64,000 bases of DNA from assembly GCF_000730425.1 (NCBI RefSeq), contig NZ_CP008896.1, positions 2,294,001-2,358,000 on the forward strand, written 5' to 3'. Positions 58,748 to 64,000 of this stretch are shown piece by piece; position 1 is the stretch's first letter; each line of letters starts with the position of its first letter. The stretch comes from Pseudomonas fluorescens. GTDB lineage: Bacteria > Pseudomonadota > Gammaproteobacteria > Pseudomonadales > Pseudomonadaceae. A program made the translations under genes and the position numbers. The notes under the pieces are model-generated. The model did no database searches and was not told the origin of the DNA. It worked only from the letters and a program-made list of their open reading frames with translations.

Positions 58748-59572
58748 TTACAAACGCTGCAAATCACGCTGAGCCAGCTGAGCAGCAGAGGTACCCGGAT
58801 ACTGGGCCACTACTTGCTGCAGGATGCCTTTGACCTTGTCGGTATGACCCAGGCGGCGCTCTACATCAGCCAGTTTGTACAGCGAGTCAGGCACCTTGGA
58901 GTGCTTGGGGTATAGCTGGCTGACCTTGGCAAACGCCTGGCCTGCACCTTGCAAATCACCCTTGGCCAAGTTGACCTCCCCCAACCAGTACTGGGCATTG
59001 CCCGCGTACTGGCTGTTTGGATAACGACCCAGGAAAGCGGTGAACGCCTTGCTGGCCTTGTCGAAATCCTTGGCCTTGATCAGGTCGAAGGCCGCATCGT
59101 AATACAGCTTTTCCTTCGCCGGATCACCCGGTTCGCTGCTGGCGGCAGGAGCCTGGGCGGCGCCTGCGGCTGCACCACCGGCGGCGCTTGCGGCGCCACC
59201 GGCAGAAGAATTATCAGGAGTAGCGGCTGGTGTAACGCCGGCTCCTATACGTCGGTCAAGATCCTGGTAACGCTCCAGGCCTTCCTGCTTGAGCTGACGC
59301 ACCTCATTCTGCAGAACTTCAATGGTGCCTTGTTGCTGCGCCAGTTGATCCTGCATGCGTTGCAGTTGGTTGAACAGTTCGCCCTGTGCCGAAGGAGCGG
59401 CCGTGGCCGCTCCCCCCGCATAGGCGCCGTTCGTGCCATAACCTGCAGGTGGATAGCTGCTCCCACTATTGTTATAGCCAGAGTTGCTATCTTCCACGGG
59501 AACCGCAGCCCACACCGCAAACGGTGCAAGGCTGAGAGCCAATACGGTTACAACACGACGGCACGTTCGCAT
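58748..59572 (-). CDS. cpoB: Cell division coordinator CpoB (YbgF)
   Basis: A 274-residue periplasmic protein: signal peptide (about 1-22), a coiled-coil trimerisation region (about 62-105, QRMQDQLAQQQGTIEVLQNE), an Ala/Gly/Ser-rich linker (120-145) and three TPR repeats (YYDAAFDLIKAKDFDKASKA onward). It coordinates peptidoglycan synthesis with Tol-Pal during constriction. Last gene of the operon, 6 bases after pal. Confidence 0.94.
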   Translation of the reverse strand: MRTCRRVVTVLALSLAPFAVWAAVPVEDSNSGYNNSGSSYPPAGYGTNGAYAGGAATAAPSAQGELFNQLQRMQDQLAQQQGTIEVLQNEVRQLKQEGLERYQDLDRRIGAGVTPAATPDNSSAGGAASAAGGAAAGAAQAPAASSEPGDPAKEKLYYDAAFDLIKAKDFDKASKAFTAFLGRYPNSQYAGNAQYWLGEVNLAKGDLQGAGQAFAKVSQLYPKHSKVPDSLYKLADVERRLGHTDKVKGILQQVVAQYPGTSAAQLAQRDLQRL

Positions 59573-59578
59573 GACGAA

Positions 59579-60079
59579 TTACTTACGCAGTTCGACGCGA
59601 CGGTTTTGAGCCCAGGATTGCTCGTCGTTGCCGGTAGCAACTGGACGCTCTTCACCGTAGGAAACCAGTTCCAGCTGAGCTGGGGAAACACCTTGCAGTA
59701 CCAGGTAGCGCTGAACGGCTTTCGCACGACGCTCGCCCAGTGCCATGTTGTACTCACGAGTACCACGTTCGTCGGTGTTGCCTTCCAGAACAACGCGAGC
59801 GCCGTTACCTTTCAGGTCTTTCGCGTGAACGTCCAGAGCGCGCATGGCTTCTGGCTTCAGGTCCGAACTGTCGTATTCGAAGTAGAAAGTGGTGATCGCG
59901 CGCAGAGCAGCTTCTTCGCTCAGGGAGCCGTCAACTGCACCAGTGTTGGCGCCGTAACCAGCGTTTGGATCAACAGCTGCGCCTTCACCGGCATTGTCGC
60001 CGCCTTTAGACGAGCAACCAACGGCTACGGACAGAGCCAGAGCCAGAGCAGCAAACTTACCAAACTTCAGCATTTCCAT
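59579..60079 (-). CDS. pal: Peptidoglycan-associated lipoprotein Pal (OprL)
   Basis: A 166-residue outer-membrane lipoprotein. The lipobox is AVGCSS (Cys about 22) and the OmpA-like domain has the peptidoglycan-binding pattern [23 protein letters not shown] 60079 follows AGGAG by 7 bases. It links outer membrane to cell wall and binds TolB. Confidence 0.97.
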   Translation of the reverse strand: MEMLKFGKFAALALALSVAVGCSSKGGDNAGEGAAVDPNAGYGANTGAVDGSLSEEAALRAITTFYFEYDSSDLKPEAMRALDVHAKDLKGNGARVVLEGNTDERGTREYNMALGERRAKAVQRYLVLQGVSPAQLELVSYGEERPVATGNDEQSWAQNRRVELRK

Positions 60080-60134
60080 CGTGAAACTCCTAATGAACCC
60101 CAGTGTGTTAAGTACTTCTTTTTGTAGCGCCGCG

Positions 60135-61436
60135 TCAGTTCAGGTAAGGGGACCAGGACGGTTCTCTGACTTCGCCTTGTGCGGTAGGAAGCGGGAGCCT
60201 TACGCGTCCATTAATGGACACGAGCATCAAGACTCCCCGGCCCTGCTGGCGGGTGGCGTAGATTACCATGGTGCCGTTGGGCGCAACAGTAGGCGACTCA
60301 TCAAGAGTGCTATCTGTAAGGATTTTTACGCTTCCGCGCTGCAAATCTTGGGCCGCCACCTTGAAATTAGTGAAACCGTCCTGGCGATGGATCATTACCA
60401 GGGTCTTTTCATCGGCAGAAAGCTTCGGGTTAGCGTTGTAATTGCCGATAAAGGTCACACGTTCTGCACCACCACCGCCAACGCTGCTCTTATAGATCTG
60501 CGGTTTGCCGCCACGGTCTGAAGTGAAGTAGATGGTCGAACCATCCTTGCCCCAGAACGGTTCGGTGTTGATACCAGGGCCGGAAGTGACACGGGTGATC
60601 TGGCGCGAACCGAGGTTCATCACGTAGATATCCGGGTTACCGTCCTTGGACAGCACGAATGCCAGGCGATTGCCATCCGGCGACCAGGCTGGTGCACCGT
60701 TGAGGCCTTCGAAGTTGGTGATCTGCTCACGGCGACCGGTGTCGATGTGCTGAACGAAGATGCGCGGACGCTTCTGTTCAAACGACACATAGGCGATACG
60801 CTTGCCATCGGGCGCAAAACGCGGCGACAGGATCGGCTCGCGCGACTGCAGCAAGGTCACTGCACGGGCACCGTCGTAGTCCGAGCGCTGCAGGGTGTAG
60901 CGGGTGTTGTTCACCGAGAAACGCTCAGCCGTCACGTATAACATGCGGGTAGAGAACGCACCTTTGATGCCCACCAGCTTCTCGAACGACTGGTCGGAGA
61001 TGTAGTGCGCCATGTCCCGCAGTTGATCGACACTGCCCGATACGCTGCCAGTCAGCACTTGCTGCTCGGTGGCCACGTTGAACAGGGCATATTGCACCTG
61101 CAGGCGGCCGCCCGCTGGCACGATGCTGCCTACCATCAGGTACTGGGCGCCCAGGGCTTTCCAGTCACGGTAGATCACTTCGCTGCCTTGGGTCGGCTGG
61201 CTGATCATGTTCTGTTTCGGAATTGGCGCGTAGTAACCCGAGTTGCGCAGGTCATTACCAATGATTTCCGCCATATCGTCTGGCAGCACGCTGCCGCCCT
61301 GCCAGCCAAACGGTACAACGGCGATCGGAGTGGCCCGGTCGCTACCGCTGGTTACCAGGATGTTCTTTTCATCCGCCGCCGCTATCCCTGCCATACAGCA
61401 AATAACGACAAGCATTCCTCGAAGAAGGTTTCTCAC
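60135..61436 (-). CDS. tolB: Tol-Pal system protein TolB
   Basis: A 433-residue periplasmic protein: signal peptide ending near AAADEK, an N-terminal alpha/beta domain and a six-bladed beta-propeller with repeated [15 protein letters not shown], [13 protein letters not shown] and [17 protein letters not shown] blades. It starts with GTG overlapping the tolA stop (GTGA). It connects Pal with TolA. Confidence 0.97.
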   Translation of the reverse strand: MRNLLRGMLVVICCMAGIAAADEKNILVTSGSDRATPIAVVPFGWQGGSVLPDDMAEIIGNDLRNSGYYAPIPKQNMISQPTQGSEVIYRDWKALGAQYLMVGSIVPAGGRLQVQYALFNVATEQQVLTGSVSGSVDQLRDMAHYISDQSFEKLVGIKGAFSTRMLYVTAERFSVNNTRYTLQRSDYDGARAVTLLQSREPILSPRFAPDGKRIAYVSFEQKRPRIFVQHIDTGRREQITNFEGLNGAPAWSPDGNRLAFVLSKDGNPDIYVMNLGSRQITRVTSGPGINTEPFWGKDGSTIYFTSDRGGKPQIYKSSVGGGGAERVTFIGNYNANPKLSADEKTLVMIHRQDGFTNFKVAAQDLQRGSVKILTDSTLDESPTVAPNGTMVIYATRQQGRGVLMLVSINGRVRLPLPTAQGEVREPSWSPYLN

Positions 61437-62506
61437 AAGGCTAGATCCTCAGGTGTGAATGTCATCTTGAATGAACGATAGGGAGCGAAGTCGCTTGGTT
61501 TCATTCCCTGCATCTCGGTCAGCCGGCCAATATTCTTGACCGCTGCAACCGCTGAACTGTCGAAAGAACCGTCGCCACTGGTCTTGGCCACGCTGACCGA
61601 AGTCACCGTACCGTCCGGCAACATGCCGATCTGCAATACCACTGTCATGCCTTTGCGTGCCGAAGGTGGACGTGTCCAGCCCTCTGCTGCGCGGGCGCGA
61701 ATCAGATCGTCGAAACTGCCAGCGACTTCGTCACCACGCTCATCGGCCAGGGCCTGCTGACGTTGTGGCGTGTCGGAAAGCAAGTCTGCCAAGGCCTGGG
61801 CCTTTTTGTCTTCGGCGGATTTACGGGCTGCTTCCTGGGCCTTTTTCTTGGAGGCATCGGCGGCAGCTTTCTTCTTCGCGTCGTCGGCGACTTTCTTCTT
61901 CGCCTCGTCTGCTTCGGCTTTTTTCTTGGCGTCTTCGGCGGCTTTCTTCTTCGCGTCTTCGACTATCTTCTTCTTGGCTTCTTCAGCGGCCTTTTTCTTG
62001 GCCTCTTCTTCAGCCGCTTTCTTGGCTTCTTCTTCAGATTTTTTCTTGGCTATGTCAGCCAATTGTTTCTCTTCGGCTTTTTTAGCTTCGGCAGCTTTCT
62101 CGGCTTTCTTGGCTTCATCAGCCTTTTTCGCCTCGTCGGCCTTCTTCGCTTCGTCAGCCTTTTTCGATTCTTCGGCCTTTTGAGCCGCCTCTTCTTTCTT
62201 TTGTTCCGCAGCAGCCTTCACCGCTTCCTGCTCGACCTTCTTCTGTTCCATCTGTTCGACTTCAGTCTGGCGCGCAGCCGACTTCTGGGCCTCACCCGCA
62301 ATCTTCTGATTGGTCTGGGTGGTGGCCTGACTCTTCGATTTCAGCTGATACAGGGTCGCCTGCACGATCGGCTTGGCTGGCGGCAGCTCCGGTGTCATGG
62401 CAAAGCTGACAAACAGCATGCCAAACACCAGAACGTGCAGGGCAATTGCCCAGACGCTAGGCCAGAAGTAGCTTTCCGAGGCGGACGGCTCTCGCTGTTG
62501 CTGCAT
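61433..62506 (-). CDS. tolA: TolA, energy-transducing membrane protein
   Basis: A 357-residue protein: membrane anchor (about 17-38), a very long helical Lys/Ala/Glu domain (about 70-245, repeats of AEEAKKK type), and a globular domain (about 260-357, [18 protein letters not shown]) that contacts TolB and colicins. It transmits the proton-motive force from TolQR to the outer membrane. Confidence 0.96.
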   Translation of the reverse strand: MQQQREPSASESYFWPSVWAIALHVLVFGMLFVSFAMTPELPPAKPIVQATLYQLKSKSQATTQTNQKIAGEAQKSAARQTEVEQMEQKKVEQEAVKAAAEQKKEEAAQKAEESKKADEAKKADEAKKADEAKKAEKAAEAKKAEEKQLADIAKKKSEEEAKKAAEEEAKKKAAEEAKKKIVEDAKKKAAEDAKKKAEADEAKKKVADDAKKKAAADASKKKAQEAARKSAEDKKAQALADLLSDTPQRQQALADERGDEVAGSFDDLIRARAAEGWTRPPSARKGMTVVLQIGMLPDGTVTSVSVAKTSGDGSFDSSAVAAVKNIGRLTEMQGMKPSDFAPYRSFKMTFTPEDLAL

Positions 62507-62967
62507 CAGGGCGCCTCGGTAATCAAGCCAACATTACCGACCCCGGCCTTCTGCAGCCCGCCCATGGCGCCCATGACGGAGCCATAATCGACCGACTTGT
62601 CACCGCGGATGAACACCTGGGTGTGCTTGCCGCCTTCGTTGCCGGCACGGATGATTTTGGTCACGGCGTCGGTCATCTGCGGCAAGGTCATGGCCTTGTC
62701 CTGTTGTTTCTGGGTGTCGACTTCGCTGCCAAGGTTCCAGTAATAGGTCTTGTCAGCCTTGATCGAGATGGTCAGGACCTGGGTGTTGTTGTCCTGCGGC
62801 AAGGCTTCGCTGGAAACCTTGGGCAGATCAACCTTCACACCCTGATTGAGCATCGGCGCGGTCACCATGAAGATCACCAGCAGCACCAGCATCACGTCGA
62901 TGTAAGGCACTACGTTCATCTCGGCGACCGGCTTGCGCTTTTTGCGAGCTCGAGCGATTAAAGCCAT
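62506..62967 (-). CDS. tolR: TolR
   Basis: A 153-residue protein of the ExbD/TolR family. The single membrane helix holds the essential Asp in MNVVPYIDVMLVLLVIFMVT. The C-terminal domain lies in the periplasm. It shares one base with the start of tolA. Confidence 0.97.
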   Translation of the reverse strand: MALIARARKKRKPVAEMNVVPYIDVMLVLLVIFMVTAPMLNQGVKVDLPKVSSEALPQDNNTQVLTISIKADKTYYWNLGSEVDTQKQQDKAMTLPQMTDAVTKIIRAGNEGGKHTQVFIRGDKSVDYGSVMGAMGGLQKAGVGNVGLITEAP

Positions 62968-62981
62968 TGGGAATTACCTGC

Positions 62982-63677
62982 TTATTCTTCGCTGGTGTGC
63001 ACTTTACGGTGCAGGATCGCCTGGAATTCATCGGCGAAGGTGTAGTAACGGCCAATCAGGGTTTCGCTGGTTGCAGCGAAACGGTTGTAGGCAATTACTG
63101 CGGGGATTGCAGCGAACAGGCCAATGGCAGTGGCGATCAGCGCTTCGGCGATACCCGGGGCCACGGTGGCCAGGGTCGCTTGCTGGGCCGTTGCCAGGCC
63201 ACGGAATGAGTTCATGATGCCCCATACGGTGCCGAACAGGCCGATGTACGGGCTGACCGAACCGACGGTGGCAAGGAATGGCAGGCTCTGCTCGAGCTTT
63301 TCTTCCTCGCGGGAGATTGCTACACGCATGGCACGGGCCACGCCTTCCATGACCGCTTCAGGATCAACGCCAGACTGCTGGCGCAGGCGGGAAAATTCCT
63401 TGAAGCCGGCGCGGAAGATCTGCTCGACGCCCGAATCCGGGTCCGGGTTGCTGCCCGCCTGGCGATACAGCTTGGACAGATCGATACCCGACCAGAAGCG
63501 CTCCTCGAAGCTCTCCAGGGCACGTCGACCGGCGCGCAACAGATTGCTGCGCTGAAAAATCATGACCCATGAGGTAACCGATGCGGCTACCAGGGTCAGC
63601 ATTACCAGTTGAACCACGACACTGGCATTGCTGACCAGGCTCCACATGGAGGAATGGTCGACGACGGTAGGTTCCAC
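62982..63677 (-). CDS. tolQ: TolQ
   Basis: A 231-residue proton-channel protein of the ExbB/MotA family with three membrane segments; SVSPYIGLFGTVWGIMNSFR and ATAIGLFAAIPAVIAYN are the conserved pore blocks. The start is GTG 63677 behind AGGAGA, one base from ybgC. Confidence 0.97.
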   Translation of the reverse strand: MEPTVVDHSSMWSLVSNASVVVQLVMLTLVAASVTSWVMIFQRSNLLRAGRRALESFEERFWSGIDLSKLYRQAGSNPDPDSGVEQIFRAGFKEFSRLRQQSGVDPEAVMEGVARAMRVAISREEEKLEQSLPFLATVGSVSPYIGLFGTVWGIMNSFRGLATAQQATLATVAPGIAEALIATAIGLFAAIPAVIAYNRFAATSETLIGRYYTFADEFQAILHRKVHTSEE

Positions 63678-63678
63678 G

Positions 63679-64000
63679 CTAAATCTCCTGCTCTGATTGT
63701 TTACCGGCGCCGCTCACGTCGGCAAAGGCCGCACGTAAAGCTTCGGGAATGGCCCGGGGTTTCAAACTATTGGTGCGCACACACGCCACCAGGAACTGCC
63801 CCTCACAGAGCAGCGTTGCATCCGTTGCCCGCCTGACCTGCTGTTTAAAGCGCAGGCTGACACGGTTCAATTCGATTACTTCTGCACTGACCAGTAATTC
63901 ATCGTCCAGTCGCGCCGGCGCGTAGTAACGGGCCTCGCTGGAATGCACGACAAACAACAGGTCCTCCCCTGCAAGCGCGGATTGGGCAAAGCCCAGCTCC
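63679..64000 (-). CDS. ybgC: Acyl-CoA thioesterase YbgC (partial, 5' end outside window)
   Basis: The frame is open from the window edge to a stop at 63679 (106 codons visible). It carries the hotdog-fold pattern [20 protein letters not shown] and [20 protein letters not shown] of YbgC thioesterases, the first gene of tol-pal operons; the catalytic N-terminal Asp lies beyond the window. It ends one base before tolQ. Confidence 0.92.
   Translation of the reverse strand, partial: ELGFAQSALAGEDLLFVVHSSEARYYAPARLDDELLVSAEVIELNRVSLRFKQQVRRATDATLLCEGQFLVACVRTNSLKPRAIPEALRAAFADVSGAGKQSEQEI

Noticed and set aside
61840..62240. Direct repeats that could suggest an array
   Set aside because: These are codon repeats of the TolA helical domain; spacing and content do not fit CRISPR. 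No CRISPR array was seen anywhere.
61763..62587. Phe/Leu-rich membrane-like frame on the plus strand
   Set aside because: It is the antisense of the Lys/Ala/Glu repeat of tolA; Lys codons read backwards give Phe and Leu.

Overview
The window is a chromosomal segment of a fluorescent-group Pseudomonas (P. fluorescens lineage). The evidence is GC-rich coding DNA, the gene order (argP-argO-sodB-bifA-icmP; scpAB-yciB-cpxR-spy-cpxA; arcD-arcA-arcB-arcC; gcsR next to gcvHP-sdaA-gcvT; ybgC-tolQRAB-pal-cpoB-queE-queC-tRNA-Lys), and many copies of the Pseudomonas REP palindrome. The order matches blocks I remember from P. aeruginosa PAO1, but here blocks are joined that lie apart in PAO1.

Layout. 1-5.3 kb: partial AGE-family sugar isomerase, a coiled-coil membrane protein, an NAD-dependent epimerase, then argP, an ACT-domain protein and argO (basic amino acid export). 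5.5-11.8 kb: sodB, an unknown 62-residue peptide, the c-di-GMP phosphodiesterase bifA, imelysin-family icmP, trkH. 11.8-18 kb: AraC regulator, DUF962 protein, a frameshifted HD-domain gene, two tiny genes, an MFS transporter, arfB, aroP. 18.3-24.7 kb: rluB, a DUF1289 gene, scpB, scpA, a YciO-like gene, a PHP phosphoesterase, yciB, yciI and a coiled-coil membrane protein. 24.7-28.9 kb: the Cpx envelope-stress system (cpxR, spy-like, cpxA) with a candidate CpxR box, and a CoA transferase.

28.9-36.1 kb: arginine deiminase pathway. Two arcD antiporter genes face away from each other, and one starts arcD-arcA-arcB-arcC behind a candidate ANR site. 36.3-48.8 kb: gcsR (sigma-54 activator), a 1560-residue putative secreted toxin on the other strand, and the glycine cleavage operon gcvH-gcvP-sdaA-gcvT. 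I find three GcsR-like 18-bp dyads and a -24/-12 promoter between the toxin gene and gcvH. Glycine is broken down by GcvP/H/T and serine is deaminated by SdaA; the glyA copy found in the PAO1 operon is absent.

48.8-57.2 kb: cold-shock protein, RDD protein, nadA, a LysR/lldD divergent pair, then a small accessory patch (RES-Xre toxin-antitoxin, orphan lipoprotein, decayed AraC and SDR genes) ending at tRNA-Lys, a known island insertion point. 57.2-64 kb: queC, queE and the complete Tol-Pal operon, cut at its first gene ybgC by the window edge.

Most of the window is core genome. The parts most worth a second look are the toxin gene placed inside the glycine-cleavage regulon, the RES-Xre/decay patch beside tRNA-Lys, the small peptide genes, and REP pairs inside operons. 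I found no CRISPR array, insertion sequence or prophage.
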